From Lepas anatifera (taxonomy: Eukaryota > Arthropoda > Thecostraca > Lepadidae): 64,000 nucleotides of DNA. The position numbers and the translations under genes are program-made. How positions within the stretch are numbered: the first letter of the stretch is position 1; the number at the start of each line of letters is the position of its first letter. The stretch lies in contig JAOTON010000403.1 in NCBI GenBank assembly GCA_034440635.1, positions 115,876-179,875 of the forward strand. Direction: 5' to 3'. The notes beneath the pieces were generated by a model that saw only the letters and a program-made list of their open reading frames with translations, was not told the origin of the DNA and did no database searches. Below, piece by piece: positions 45,504-59,656 of this stretch.

Positions 45504-46358
45504 TCGCCCACCGATTCAGTTCTAACCAGAGAAGGCAGATCCCGTGATTGTTTTATTGGTTTAACCGTGTTTAACGATAGCTCACTTTTTACCGGTTTAC
45601 TGTTATTTGTGGTTTGATATATCCAGCGAAAGTTAAATAGCTCAGATATGTATTGGATATTCCCTCGATTCTTTGAGGACAAAGTGAAGACCAAAATAAT
45701 GTTCCTTGTAACCATCACCAACCGCTACATTTTCCAGTAGCCCTTTCATTGGCGATAATCAAGTTGGCGCTTCTGGTTCAAAACTACAGGAGTCTACAGT
45801 TAGTTAACGTTTGGACTATTCTTACTTCTTAAGTCATTTTGGATGCATACATGCATACATACATGTATTTTCACAAAAACACGTGTATGTATGCATGCAT
45901 GTATCCCAAAAAGACTTAAGTACCTAAGTAAGAGCATTGACAGCCCATGGTTATTTTTTTCGAAAATGCAATCAAATTGCACCGTAAGTCAACCACAATA
46001 AATCAATGCATCATGTACAGTAAATACAGAGCACGGTAATGACAGTTGATAGAAGCATATATATCTGATCGTTAATTTGATTTTACTTTTAAGCTTTCTC
46101 AAGGAACCAAATATTTGTACAAGTATATACAAATTAATGCAAAAAATATATAAATATAAATACAAAGCCTATGGAGGACCCAAAATCCAGGGGGTCCTGA
46201 TCCCCACGCCCCCCGGAATCTCCACCCTTGGCAAGAATACAATCATATCACAACATCGCATTTTGGGCTACCTATCATCTCTGTAGGTAATCTAGTAAAA
46301 GTTTCCTTCCGATGGAGCAATCCTCTGAGTGTGGACCGTCTCCCCAATCACAGAACGA

Positions 46359-47158
46359 CCAGGTGCGTGAAATCCGGTCTTCTAAGCAACCCGCTCCGAC
46401 GAGCAAACAGAGGCGGATATACCATACCGGGGCCGACCGGCGTTCCACGGCAAATGCCCGAAAACGGCCACGAAAGCAACGAGACATATATACCCGGCGG
46501 TGACGATGCAATGGTGCAATGGTGTACGTGACGCAAAATGGTGGGCTCCCCAAAGTATAATTCATTTAACCATAGTGACCGTCCTAGATCCGCCTACTCC
46601 ACAGGCAGCTGACTGTCTTCCATGATAGGGGAGGGGTGAGGGTGACAGGCAAGGGGGGAGAACTGGCGAGAGAATGAAAAACAAGTTACAGCCATCGCAT
46701 TGAATCCATATTGCTTGCAGTGGCGGTGGAACGTTTTGTTCAAGGGAGCACCCACAGTGGGGTCAATCTCTTCAGCGGGAAATGTCCTATTCTATCTAGG
46801 GTCCAAAACAAAAATATTCTCAACTTAACCTATCTCGACTGTGAGAAAGGTGAGTATACATTTACTATTCCGTAGATAAATGCTTACTCTCCGAATGCTA
46901 GTGACAGACGATGTCTAATAAAAGGTATTGGGCAGAATGCACATTACTAACTTTTGAGTCTGCTTCGTCTTAGGTCATCTTAGCGGGGTAAAACATACCC
47001 CTGTATAGCTGTTTTTTTTCTTTGAATATTTATGTATGTCCACAGAAAACAAATAATTGGGGAACAAATTTCGCTACGTCAAGTAAGGAGCACTCTAAAA
47101 TTGCATTCATCCAGGGGCGTAGCCAAGGCGGCAGCAGGGACAGCCCCCCCCCTGAGAG
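46359..47158. other. 800-bp segment present only in the right arm
   Basis: Its flanks match 23,749 and 23,738 of the left arm. It ends inside the MITE at 47,112, so the left arm lost it rather than the right arm gaining it. No gene is recognised. Confidence 0.75.
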
Positions 47159-47282
47159 CCCTCTGAGGACACGATTCTGTGACAAGCAGGGCTCTTTTTA
47201 CCCATCGGGGCCCTTTTGGCGCTGTCGCAGGGGCCTTTTCGGAGCGCCGCCCCCCCTGAGTGAAATCCTGGCTACGCCCTTG
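47112..47282. mobile_element. GGGGCGTAGCCA-type MITE, ~170 bp (right arm)
   Basis: The left end CAGGGGCGTAGCCA and the right end, reverse-complemented as CAAGGGCGTAGCCA, form a TIR with 12-13 matches. The interior is GC-rich. Translation of such ends gives the QGRSQGG-like peptide often seen in spurious predicted proteins of invertebrates. It adjoins the BEL/Pao remnant. Confidence 0.7.
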
Positions 47283-48025
47283 ACTGCGGCCGTCAACTGC
47301 GAGGGCCGCCACCACCCTTTGCTACACGGCGCGCCGCGGATATTCCCGGCTCAGCGGGGAGGCGACACCGGTCACGTCGGCGCGGCCGCCACGGAGCACA
47401 CCCATGATATTTTGCAGACGATGCCGGTTTTAGTGTACGGGCCCTGTGGACAGAGAGCAGCGAGTGCCATATTTGACCTGGGAAGCCAGCTGACTATGGT
47501 GGAAGACCAGCTGTCCCTGGAGTTAGGAATGGACCGCTCCACCCAGTCACATGAATCTAAAGCACGTGAACACCGCTAAAACGTCAGACTACACTCAGAA
47601 ATACCTGCGGGACGGTCATGCCCGGAAGCTGGCCCCCGCTGCGCCCCTGGTCCCTCACCCGCGAAAGCAGCACTTCCGCCTGCCGTGCGGTCACCAGCGC
47701 AAACAAACAAGAGACCCACGCATTGTGATTGACGTAATAGCGCGGTCCGATGGTACCAGCTTGAACAATAATCTATTAGTGGTGCCGGGCCTGTTTGCCG
47801 ACCTGCCAGGGGCTCGGATGTGGTTTCTGTGGCGTCTTATGGCGCTGATGGCGTGAACAGTGACCATATGCCACTGGGTCCGCATGAGAATCGGAAACAA
47901 GCCAGCTCTCCGTTTTCTGTGGAGCGATCTGGAGGAGCGACAGACCAGCCGATCACCCCAAATCAGAACACCAACTTCCGATTGTTCCGGACCGTTTCAT
48001 GTCAGACTCACGCTCAGTGCGCATA
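47280..48025 (+). pseudogene. BEL/Pao LTR-retrotransposon pol remnant (right arm)
   Basis: Mirror of the left-arm remnant. It has the protease-like GPCGQRAASAIFDLGSQLTM, RT-like RSDGTSLNNNLLVVPGLF, and ALRFLWSD in a shifted frame. A TATAAATAT box at about 48,401 downstream could belong to a 3' LTR; that is inference. Confidence 0.65.
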
Positions 48026-51000
48026 AGACGGGATAGTCACCGCTACCACGCACGTGCGGCAGAAATGACAGACGGACAATGCCAACGTGAAATGCGGCGA
48101 TCCTGAGCTCATAGCAGGGGATAGCTCATAGCACGCCCCCCGGAGTGTGAGCACTCGGCCGCAGTACAAGAGCCACGACCAGCGAGGATGGGGTGGTTCG
48201 CTGGGCACAGGTTAAAACCGCCACCGAACAGTACACCCGTCCCGCTGCGTGGCTCTGTGTGCTGGAGAGTGACGTTTAGGCCTCGTGTGAGGCTCATATG
48301 AGTGTTGCTCTGACCGTTTCGACTATATCTGTAAATATCAGGTATGTATGTACCTTCGTATGAGTGATGGGTGACAGATTGTACATAAGCAACGTGCGTT
48401 ATAAATATCGTGCCCCGTCCGTGCAGGCAACAACCGTGCGTTCGATACTGTGTGGTGCTGGGTGTGAGTACGGTAGCGTACTCAGACAGCATCCAGACAT
48501 CCAGCCCAGCCTTCCCCTCCGCCCGTGTAGCCGTCTAGACGTACCACGGCCTCCCCGGGCTGCCAGCGGATGGCGCAGTGGGGGGCCCGACCCTCTGGCC
48601 AGACATCCGCCGCCGCCCCTTACTATTTGTCTTGAGCCAGCGGCACTGGAGGTCGCCCGCCGCCCAGTGTGCCGGAGTGGCGGCAGTTTTGTTCGTGTCG
48701 TCGAAGCGTCTTGTTCCGTTCGTTTATCTCGTGAATATAATTCTGGTCCTCCGGAAAACGTTTGTACATATCGTTCGTTTATCGCTGACACCACCAATGG
48801 GCCTTTTCTAACGATCTTGGTTTCCGAGATCTCGGGAGGGGGGGCACTATAGGACCTCCCCCACAGCGCGTGTTAAACAAATTTACTCCAGAGGATATCC
48901 TGACAGAGGGCAAACTGCACACCATTCTGTGACATTTTTATTTTAGCATGGTCTATCAGCGCACACATTTTCCCACTTAGAGGGAACATTGAGAATTAGC
49001 GTGGAAGTTCAAGATCAGACCAGATGAAGCAGGGAAGGCCATTTTCAACCCAGCCATTGAAGCCACGAACCCAACGAGAGGAAATCCAATTTGAAATTCA
49101 GCAGACAACTCGGCCACCCAGCCCCGATATGCAACGGCTAAAAAGTGCCAGACATGAAAACTGGACGCGCCAACCGGCACTCTCTCGCAAGTCTCTCGTT
49201 CCTGACACAGATATCCGTCCAAGGGGCAATGTTTTATATTCCCACTCCATTTCGCAGAAATTCAACATCATGGTCAGCTTCACGCATATATTATAAGCTT
49301 GGAATGTACGATTCTAGAAACTACACTACTGTAAAACTTTTTCGATTAAAAGAACTTCGGATGCAAAGTGTAGCTCAACGATATCAATCGTCGCATTTGT
49401 CGACAATGACCTCACGATACCTGTACTACTCGGAGAGCATGCAAAAACAAACTATACACGACTCCCAGCGACCTTTTCCTAGCCTAAGGACACCGAGAAT
49501 ATAACGCAGGCCTGCAGATGACTCACTGTTGACGAATTGTAAAATTCACGCTCGGCGCCACTCCGATTATAAGCGTGAGCGATCTTTTTCACATGATACT
49601 ATAATACTTTAGACAGACTTCACATAACTGGAAAGCACATCCAATACTTCGTCTTACACACCCAGTAAACACAAAAACCACATCAACATCGTTCCCGCCT
49701 ATTGGTGAGAACTTTCAGTCAAATCGTCCTATTCATTACGGTGCTCCACGTCAAAATGTTTGAACATACACGTTTTCGTCGAGAAATTAGACAGCTCTTT
49801 TCGTCTCCAGTATCGATCTCCTTCGTAATAAAAACTCAGCGTTTTAAAACACAGTGAAACTACAAACTTTCTTGAGGGTGATCTTTCAACATCAAACACA
49901 GCGTTTCCACGCCATTGCATTTGTGCACTCGTTACCTGGCAAACATGTCAAGCACAATTGAAAAACACAGCATCAATGCAAGGCTTGAGGTGCCCCGTTC
50001 GTTCTAATATCTTTACTCGTAGGCGTTCCATTCCTTCACCAAGTACGCAATGCGAACTCGAAATCACATCACAACATAAACAACATTCCACGATGCCATA
50101 TAAAAAGAGTCATGTATCGTAGCTGGAGAGCTATCCTTATCCCCCTGATTCGAAATTGTTGTCTGCTGAACAGTTATCAATAAGCAGCATCACATGTGAA
50201 TTTCCACGTGAATGTGTAGGCGGAATGATCAAAGCTCTGGTTTAAACGAGAATGGACATGCTTTACTTTCGGCTGAAATGATATTTTCTTTCATAAATGT
50301 CGAACACATACGCAAAAAGATGAAATCCATCCTGATGAATAAAACCAGCTCCATTATCTTTATCCATGGCACGAACGACACTGAACAGCATCTACGACAA
50401 TTGTTGCACACAAGAAAATCGGCCCTTGGACCACATCATGTTCATTTACATGAACTTTTTACAAAATAAAAAAGTCAGGGCATTGAAAACACACTGCATC
50501 GCCATGGAATACCAGTCCACAGCAGTATCGGAAACAAAATATATTGCTTTATCGCGCACAACCCAAAATACATCACCATCGGCGGCGACGTACAACACAG
50601 AATCTACACAACCATCTAAGAATCTGAGATCGCAAGCTTCAGAACCTGACATGCACGAGCACTTAACAGCCGGAAGCTCTCTAGCAAGAGCACTTCTTCA
50701 ACGGTCAAACGTTACTTCATGATACTGAGCATGGTTCGACTATTTGCAGTACCTAAAGATGTATATGATTTTTCCTTATTTCGGATTGGGCCTTGCGGTT
50801 TTATGTTTATAGCAGTGCAGGTGCAAGGAATGTATTTCTGTATATGATTTTATGTCCGGATGTGATGCGGTTTGTCCGTCAACGTAAAAAGATCGATCCA
50901 CAAACAGGTTAAAGTGAACATTTTGGGGAATTCACTACAGTCGGCAAAAACATAACGCTTTTCTAATCGGCCAAAATCAAACTAAAAGCGGATGAAACAT

Positions 51001-51564
51001 GGTTGCATTGGGGGTAGTAACCGGACTTGACGCCTTGATCCCCCTGAACGAATCTTGGTACAGGCATTGACCTTGAAGTCATCGGTACCCTGCCCTCCCT
51101 CGGTCACCCCGAAGTATTTCTTATCTACCAGGTCTCCTTTATCCGCCCTAAAATACCCCCCCCTGATGTGCCCTCGCCCGTCGTAGCCTGTATTAATGTC
51201 ATTTATTTCGAAGAACAAATTTGAGGAAAATTCAAATCAAGAGGATTTGAATTAATTCTATTATGCCAGTAGTGGTAGTATACACTATCTACCAAACTCT
51301 TTGATTATTCGATTAATCATTTGAGTTTAGGGGCGCGCAAAACTACCAGATCATATAGTACCCTCTCAAAACCCATTTCAAAAGTAAAAAAAAGAAACTT
51401 AATTTCACCCGTTACTTTGTTCCAAACAAATATGATGGCAATACCAAGTGTCCACTGTGAATCAATGTGCAGCTAAAACGAACGTATCAAATATTTTGTT
51501 AGTAAGATTAAATGAAATGAAGTGCCCTTGGGAATATTTTCCTAAATGCTGAGGAATTTGAGGT

Positions 51565-52535
51565 AACGTTGGAGGAAAGCATAGATGAGGACCGGACAGG
51601 GCATTCAAAGTTGAGGGCTTTGCATAAAGGGATATATGAGCACACGAGTGAGACAGGGGTAAATGAGGACAGAACAGAGCCAAAGAGGGCTATGACCGAG
51701 CAGACAAAACAAGACAGGGCAAATGAATATCAGGGACCAAAATGCGTGGACAGAGCTGAAGAGCAGACGAGAGAAGGCAAACATGGCAGACGAGGGAGGA
51801 CAAAGAGCACGAAGGCGAAAACACGATACATGCGAAATCTTAGGGAACATTAAAGGAAATGAGGCACCTTGGTCGAATCCTGTAATTTAGTGTAATTAGG
51901 CGTACTTTTAGCCGAAAATAATGAAACCACTCATGATTTCTCTGAAAAATGTACAATAAGCTCAATATCTTGATTTTTAAAATACTCCTCTAGGAAAATA
52001 TATAAATATCTGCCTGTAGATGATGTCATGATCTGGCAACCACTACCATACTCAAAACGCTTCAAGGGCTTCGATTGGCTGATGCTCATCGTGACGTCAG
52101 GATATGTCGTCACACCAGCAGCTCACAACAATGGACGCCTGGTGAGAGGTACATGAGGGGTATATTTCGGGTAGGTTTTAGTTTTTTATACGGAAATAAC
52201 GAGTTCCAAGACAAATGATATATAGAGTACCGGGTTTTCCGACTTGCTTTACAGCTTGGCTATCTCAGTTAAAATCACGTTATAGAGGTGCCACATTCCC
52301 TTTAAAAAGGACATAGAAGATGAACAAAGGGACATGACAACCGAAGGCGATGGGGCAAGGCAAGCGAGTGGGACTGGATGACAGACGAGAAAGGGCAGGA
52401 TACGTGGAGGTAACGACACATCATCTGAGGGATACTTTAGCACGCACAAAGGACAGCGCAAACGACAGCAAGGACATGGCAGATGAAAGAAACTCAAGGG
52501 CAGACGAGGGGGGGTGACACGACACCAATAGCTTA
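51565..52535 (-). repeat. Pyrimidine-rich degenerate minisatellite split by a MITE (right arm)
   Basis: Mirror of the left-arm array, purine-rich on the plus strand. It is interrupted by the MITE at 51,854-52,301. Confidence 0.6.
51854..52301. mobile_element. TTAA MITE family C, full length (right arm)
   Basis: Mirror copy, 448 bp, with TTAA at 51850-51853 and 52302-52305. Confidence 0.85.
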
Positions 52536-52983
52536 AGGGTGGATCTAGGGGGTTCAATCTAGCCGTGGCGCCAAAAAGCGGCAAAATAGTGCCCACTACT
52601 ATCCGATTTTGATTTGTTTTCTTACAAAAACTGGTTTTTCACTATTTCACCCGGACTATCCTCCCCAGTTTTCATTAGATTTGACTATGGATCGGTTTAC
52701 TTACGTTTAGGGACAAGCCTGAGCACATACAGGTAAACGAATCACACAGAAACATTGATTTTCCACCAGTCAGAGCTGCTGCACTGCCACAGCAGCAACG
52801 TGTCGCGGGCACACCAACTGGGCGGGCGAGAGGCAATATTGCAACCCTAAGAAATGTTGCTACAAAAAGGACACAAATTTCCTCCCATGATCGCAACAGC
52901 ACGCTTAACAAGAAAATAGAAAGGCCCAGTCAAAATAATACTTAATATTCATAAGACCGTATCTAATGCAGATCACCCATGAT

Positions 52984-53085
52984 TTACAGCTCAACGTCCA
53001 CGTCCGATACGTTAGTCACGGCGAGTTCTCCACGAATTGCACCAGTCGCTGTCTCTTCGGCTGCCGCCGCAACAGATTCCACCAT
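52984..53085 (-). other. Candidate terminal exon (right arm)
   Basis: Mirror of the 17816-17917 frame with the same 33 residues. Function is unknown. Confidence 0.2.
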
Positions 53086-54425
53086 GAAGGGGGAAGGAAA
53101 CACCAGTCTTCATATCCTGAAAAAAAACAGTGAATATAATCAGCAAGAGTCCCCGCGTCCCCTGGAATGCATTTCTTTGATTCTACCATAACATTGAAGC
53201 TTGATACAGAGTTATTAAAGTTATTTTCATGAAAATAGAAATGTGAAACATAGGGACCGAACCTTAAATCTTCTAAAAAAAACATTATCAGCAGTTTCAC
53301 GATGCAATTCAAATCGGGGCCAAATTCTGGTCCAAAGGATTTAGGAAACCCATTGGGACGAAGTGGCTAAATGTGACGGTTCAAGGGTTATTTGATGCAG
53401 AGAATTCGCTTAATGGGGGTCTGAAGTCGATTCTTAGCACGTATCGTATGGAAAGCAAGTTCTGAAATTTGATCCCGTTTTCTTTAGCCGAAAAGTGAAT
53501 TACGACAATCTTATGGGGAAAGGTCATCATCATCATCATCTTTTTGTTTCTTTTACCAAAATGACAGAAAGAGCGAAAGTGGAGGGATGAGTAGCACACA
53601 GAGCGAGCGAGCATAACAAAAAATAGGTAACAGTGAGCAACAGAAAATAAAATAACTTTTCCAGAAGACAAAGCAGCAAATACCAAAATAAATGAGTTAG
53701 CGTATTTCCAATTCAGAAAGTAGAGGTACACCGGTTTGATATTGAACATAACGCGCTAAACAAAATAACAAAAAAGAAAAGGAAACAACAAAACAGAGCA
53801 AAGAGACAAGAGACAAAAAACACGAAATAGGCTGACATGAGACAATAAAACAAGAAAACATACTTACATTAGTGCAACAAAACTGTTAAGACAAACTGTG
53901 AAGACATAGTGACAACGAACATGCTGGGGTCTAATTATAGCTTTCCGAATGCTCAGTTTACCGTTTAAGTTTGTTGGTTTAAGGCCCACATATGCAGCTG
54001 AAACTAAAACTAGAAAAAACGTAGGGATAATGGTGAAAAAACAGTTATGTGGATTTTAGACGGTTGATGGGACTTCAATAGGCGAGATGAGAAATATGTT
54101 GCCGACGTTGAGCATCGCCGGGACCCGCACTGCCGGGGTAGTTCTCAGCCTTCACCTCCAACCCAAATCGCAGTTCAGACATCGCAGCATCAGCAGATAT
54201 GGGCCCCAACTCGTAGAATGAGGTGTTCCCCTGACACCAAGCACCGTCGGGATCCACACTATTGAGGAGGTCCCGGACCCACCTCTCCAGCAGGACCGCA
54301 GCAAGGATGAATGGGTCCATCACGTGACGCTTACAACACCACCGGGCACGGTCCTATGACAGCAGGGTAGTGAGCATCGGCATCGCCGAACCCAAACTAA
54401 GCCTTCCGACGGAGACCGCCTTCAA

Positions 54426-56830
54426 GTGGTGGAAGATGTGAGCCCTCGGGCCCACCGCAACTGGTTGCCCCAGCCGCGGAAACCAAACGGCCTCCCACGT
54501 GCCCTCTCCGAGAGGGACTTGCTGGCGGCATCCCGCCACCGTCGTCGCTTTCCCAGCCTCCCGGATTTGGCAAAATCAACTTGTTTTTCTCCACCCCGGG
54601 GCTACGACATGCCCACCTTCGGATCCGGGTGCCGCGCACGCAGCGCGGCCCCGGCCTACTAGATGAGTGATCAGCCGGCCGCGTCCTCCTCCGTGAGCGC
54701 CGGCGGAGGGGGTGATCACCGGAGGCCGCCGAGGGGACAGCACAGAAGACGGGCCCAGAACCGACGCTACCGCCGCAACCGGCATACACGAAGTCTCCTT
54801 CACATTGTTGTCTGAAACGCCGAGGGGATCCGGGACAAAATCCCGGTACTCAAAAGCTGGCTTCGGACGGTATCCGCGGACGTCGTAGCTGTTCAGGAGG
54901 CCTAGCTTCCTGTCAAGACTGCTACCCGCATACCCGACTTCCAAACTCCGGCGTTCAACCGCAGGGCGCGAGGCAGAAGGAAAGGCGCAGCGGTCGTCAG
55001 GAATGGCGATGTGGCGTTCTACCTCCAGGCGGATCTCCACTTCGAGCCTCTGGTGGGCCGCCCTCTGGACACGGCTGACGACTCGACTGAGGTCTGCGGC
55101 GTGCGCGTCCTCGGAAAGCGTCCGCTCTTGATTTGGAACTTGTACCGGCTTCACATCAGGTCAGCGGAGAATGACGATCGTCGGGACTGATTCTCGCCCG
55201 ATGCCGTCCCGCACAACGGCTACTTCATTGTTGTCGGAGGCCTAAGCGGCCACCACCCTCTCTGGGACTCTAACATCGAGACTGCAGACCCCATGAGGCG
55301 ACGATTCGATGATTGGCTGGATCGCGTCGGCTGGAACACACTTAACAGTAGAGCACCGACGTTCCTGAGCTATCGCACTGGCAGCCGGACTGCGCCTGAC
55401 GTGTGTGGCCTGCAGCTCAGAACTCGCTAGAAGGTCGTCATGGCGACTCGGCCGGGATCTCGGAAGCGACCACCTGCCAAAGTTGGTCGAGGTGCGAAGC
55501 TCGGAGTGCCCGCCTAACCGAGTCCGGAAGCAAGAGTCCACAAGGCCAACTAGAGCGCTTTTCGTGATGCCGGTGAGGCTGCCTTGTCTGAAGCGGTGCC
55601 TCCACGGGCCTCCACCAAGAAGCTCTGATCGCCTGGATCGAATCCTGCACTTCGGGCCACACTACAGGAGCCTCAGAACAAGGGTGCGACCTCGCATTAC
55701 GGAGCTCCGTCAGCTGACTGGCCGCCACTGGGGACTCGAAGAGAGATTGCTCCGGACCGTTGCCAATGCCTACGTGCGCAGAGCCCTAGAACACACCGCG
55801 GAAGCCTGGGTTCCTGCCGCCACTGCGCCCAACGCACTTCTCTTGGAGCGAGGGAGTTGAGAGCCGCGGCACGTGTGATCACGAGGGACCTATCTCCACT
55901 CCGTCACACGCGCTGATGGTGGAGGCAGGCCTGGCTCCGGTAGCCGCCAGTTGCAAGACCCTGGCGGCGCGCTTCCTCGCGAAGTCCCTGACCCTCCCAG
56001 AAAACGACCCACTCCGAGCGGTGGGTGAAACCACAGTCCCGGCGCGCCTCTCCTCGGTTACGGGGTGGCAGGAGCTCAGGCGCGCGGTCTGGCTCGCGGC
56101 AGGTATTACTGCCCCCGGTGAAGCCTCTGCTACCGCAGCGCCCCCCCCACCCCCCCGTTTGAGGGGATTGCATCGCCGGTGATTTTCAACCTTGATGTGG
56201 GCCAAAACATACCGGGAGGATCATCGTCCACGAAGAAGGAAGCGGCGCTCTTCCAACTGACGGCCCTACCACAGTGTGCAATCTGAGCTTGGACGGATGG
56301 CTCCGCTGACGGAGGCGTCTTGAACGGCGAAGCCGGAGCATTCATCGAGGAGCCGGGTGAACGCCACGAGCTCCGAGCCCCCGCCGGCAGACTCAGCTCC
56401 AGCTTCCGTGCGGAGCTTTTCGCAATCTCGGCATCATTGCGCCTCCTTTGCGAGCTTCTGACTTGTGTGGACGACCCCATTGTGATATGCACTGACTCCC
56501 TGTCGGTCCTGGCCTCGCTCCGTGCCAGCCCCGCAGAACAAGTCATCCCGCTCGGGGTTCAGATCTGGGAGGCCCTCTCGACCATCGCTAGAGGGAACCG
56601 GCAAGTAATTCTGCAATAGGTCCCCTCCCACTGCGGAATCCTGGGAAACGAGAGGGCAGACGCGCTTGCCAGGGAGGCCTCTGCCCTTCCCCAGAAACAG
56701 GTGCCGGTGGACGTCACCATGGTGTCCCGGGGGGATGCCAGAGCGACGAGGTCTCACTAAATCAGAGCTTGGCCCGCCGGCTGGTACCACTCACTCATGG
56801 GAGAGGAAGTCCCGCCGCCTCTGCCGGTGT
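54426..56830 (+). pseudogene. Decayed ORF2 (endonuclease, RT thumb, RNase H), RT palm missing (right arm)
   Basis: Mirror of the left-arm copy. It has endonuclease pieces HHPLWDSNIETADPMRRRF and RDLGSDHLPKLVEV, thumb LRQLTGRHWGLEERLLRTV, and RNase H with SSSFRAELFAI, ICTDSLSVL and SHCGILGNERADAL. The TAG before VPSHCG and the loss of the RT palm are both shared with the left arm. The disabling changes therefore came before the inverted duplication. The C-terminal knuckle of the same protein type is 4 kb downstream on the same strand (60,951-61,379). Confidence 0.8.
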
Positions 56831-57302
56831 GTATGTGTGTATTGGGGTTTTAGGGAGCTTTCAGCGTCTTGGCCATTTCGCGCCCATCATTATCATATTA
56901 GATTTCAACTATATACGGTCTGCAAAAGCTACTTAGAAAGAGGCTAGCATAAGTCATTGTTCAGCAAGAACAGCAGCTTAAAAAAACCGATGTGCCGAGA
57001 TTCTACCTAAGTTTCCCAGCTTCTTCCGTCGTACATTTCTGATACGCACCAAGCCGTACGTGCATCCCATGCATGTGGTGGTCTCTCCGTTCGCTCGGGA
57101 TATCCGAGACCCTTGGGCGGAGAGCTGCGAACGAAAGTTGTGTTTCTGTTCATCTATGTTTCCCGGGCTCTTGGACCGGAATGCCTCTCATCACTAATAG
57201 AAGGGCGTGACACATCTTGCCAACATTTTTGATTTATCCAAAATTTTCTTAGGACCCTGCTTGCTTTATTTTAATGGGGAACTCTTTATGCACTCTTGGC
57301 AC

Positions 57303-58888
57303 TCAGATTTTCTTTCCCTTTGTGTCAAGGAAAAGGAAATCTGGTTTTGTTGTTTCTTCGTGCCGTGTTGGGGGATGCCTTTCCTGAGCTTGAACAAGGG
57401 GAAAGTCTTCGTTTAATTTCACGGGACTCTGAAATTGAGCGACCCATGCCATTTGTTTTTGGTGGCGGTGTTTGTGTCGGCGGTGACGGTGGCGGGTATG
57501 GCGGAGGCATAGGTGCAGAGTCGCTATCTGCGGGTGTTGGGATAGCGCTGCACTTTGCTCCTTTCGCAAACTGCGCCCCTTTGGTGGTGCTGAGGCAGAA
57601 CGTTCCAACTGAGCAGCATCCCCCGTGTCAGGGACTGGCTGCTCCCCACTCACATCAGGCCCTGTAATCTCCCCAGAATGGTCCGCTGGTGATGCGGCGC
57701 CCGACGCAGGCAAACCTTCCTCGAGATCCGCTTGGGTGCTCTTATCCGTTGTGTGCCCACTCTGATTGTCAGGCATCAGTACTGATGGGGATTTAACAAA
57801 GTTGGCAACTGGGTCAGTCTGAACGGACTTATCAGATGTGATCCTAACTTCACCAGTCTGGGTACTGAAGTGGTTGACTGGTTGTGGCACCCGTCCACCG
57901 TAAATGCTAATGAAATCACGGACTGATATGTGCATGACATCTCGCAAGGAGGAATCAAGGTTGACGGGAGATCTCGATTGCACAGTGCCTCCCACGAGGG
58001 CATCGCGATAGGATGAGGACAGCACGGAAGTTCCCTCCATCACAGGCGGCTTGAGAGAGCCAGGCACCTCACGGCGGCTATCTCCTTGTGATACATTCTC
58101 CTTGGGAGGCCTTCCCAGAACATGCTCTTTCAGCCTTTCCCTCTCAGAGAGGAACGTGGGGCATGTGCGTGACCACGCCTCATGGTCACCACCACATCCG
58201 ACGCACTTGGGGACGCCCGCCTTGCAAACTGCTGAGCCGTGGCCTGCCATCGAGCACCTCGCATACATCTCCTGCCCTTTGCAAGTCTTGGCCACATGAC
58301 CGTATCTCTGACATCGGTAGCATCGCGTGGGGTGCGGTACGTACCTACGAACGCGCACGGAAAGCCAGCCTACACGGATGGTTTGAGGCAGCTCCTTAGT
58401 ATTGAAAGTCAGAACGAAAGTGTTTGTCGCTTCAAGCTCACCGCTCACCCTCTTACTCATTCTCCGCACGTTTTTCACCCCCTGCTCCTTCAAACCATTC
58501 AATACGTCCTGTTCTGTTGACCCAGCGAGCTCCCGATAAGAAACACACCAGCATCGCTGTTCTTTGTGGGGTGGAGAGTCACTGTTATCGGTATCGATAC
58601 CAAGGTTCCTCCTTCTCCAGAGTACGACAGGCTTTTAGCCGACAGCAGACTGTACGTTTCTTCTTCTGAGGACATGGTGACGTCCAATTTGCTGGCGGAG
58701 TGCCGATAGACACGGGTCGTGGTTCCGAATTTAGCCAAGGCCTCGACAACCTGAAAGGGATTCATTTTCTTGCCCTCCTCTAGAGTAAGGACCAGGACCC
58801 TGGAAGAAGACTTGACCCACACAGGGATAGATGAGCCAGGCTGTTCTGGTCTAGTCCGCACGGGGGGTCTAACTTCCAAACGATCCAT
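57303..58888 (-). pseudogene. Gag-like ORF1 of a non-LTR retrotransposon, one frameshift (right arm)
   Basis: Mirror of the left-arm gag. The zinc-knuckle part is one open frame of 399 aa (58,502-57,303) with CYRCQRYGHVAKTC, YARCSMAGHGSAVC (first Cys of the second knuckle changed to Tyr) and CVGCGGDHEAWSRTCP. The N-terminal RRM-like part (ATG at 58,888) is in another frame because of the break shared with the left arm. It points opposite to the endonuclease/RNase H pieces next to it, so it belongs to a different insertion or an inverted segment. Confidence 0.8.
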
Positions 58889-59656
58889 CGTAGTGGCAGT
58901 GTAAGAGGATGAACTCACGGTGGTCTGTGTCTCCTTGCGAAGCGTTGCGTCTTGGTTAGGACACCGGGTTAGTGTCAGTTCGTTTAAGAAATATTTTAAA
59001 AACGATTACTCTTCTCATAAACGTTTCGTCTCTAGCAATGAATTTTGATGAGCTCTTTAAATTTGGGACCCTGCAGACTGGATGAAACGTAAATTTGTAA
59101 ATTATGTACAAAAAGTTGTTTTTACCGATCCCGATTATTTTCGGTGTCTTTTCTCAATAACTTGCAAATTTTGGACATGATGAAGTATTTCGCACGTCAA
59201 TTCATGCATCCAGTTAAAACGAAGCAGGTGAGTCAACAATCGTCTCTGTAAAGACCAGCTCTTGAGAGATATTTTGCAAAAACGACCGCAGCCTAATACC
59301 AACCAATCAGTATCGAAACGGCTGTACATACTACCTCTCTTGGATTTTGAAGATAGTCGCTTGTCGCACATTTTATTGCGTTTGCCGGTTGTTAAAGCTT
59401 AACAGTGGTTATCTTCCGATGATGTTTTATTACCCGGATCTACCCTAAATGTGTTCACAATGTTAATAAATACGAGGTGAGAATGCATTTTTCACTTCCA
59501 ATGTTTGCCGGCTGACAACTGGGGAAATCCAATCATTCAATCAAATTATCAATCATACGAATTGATTCTTTTACTATTATCTTTATTCAGCTTATCGCAT
59601 GGTCAGATTTGCGACTAAGTAATTATTTCATAAAGCTACTGCCGCTGACAGAACCG

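Noticed and set aside
45420..45617. Short frames across the inner end of the right arm
   Set aside because: They cross the duplication junction and are not kept in the left arm.
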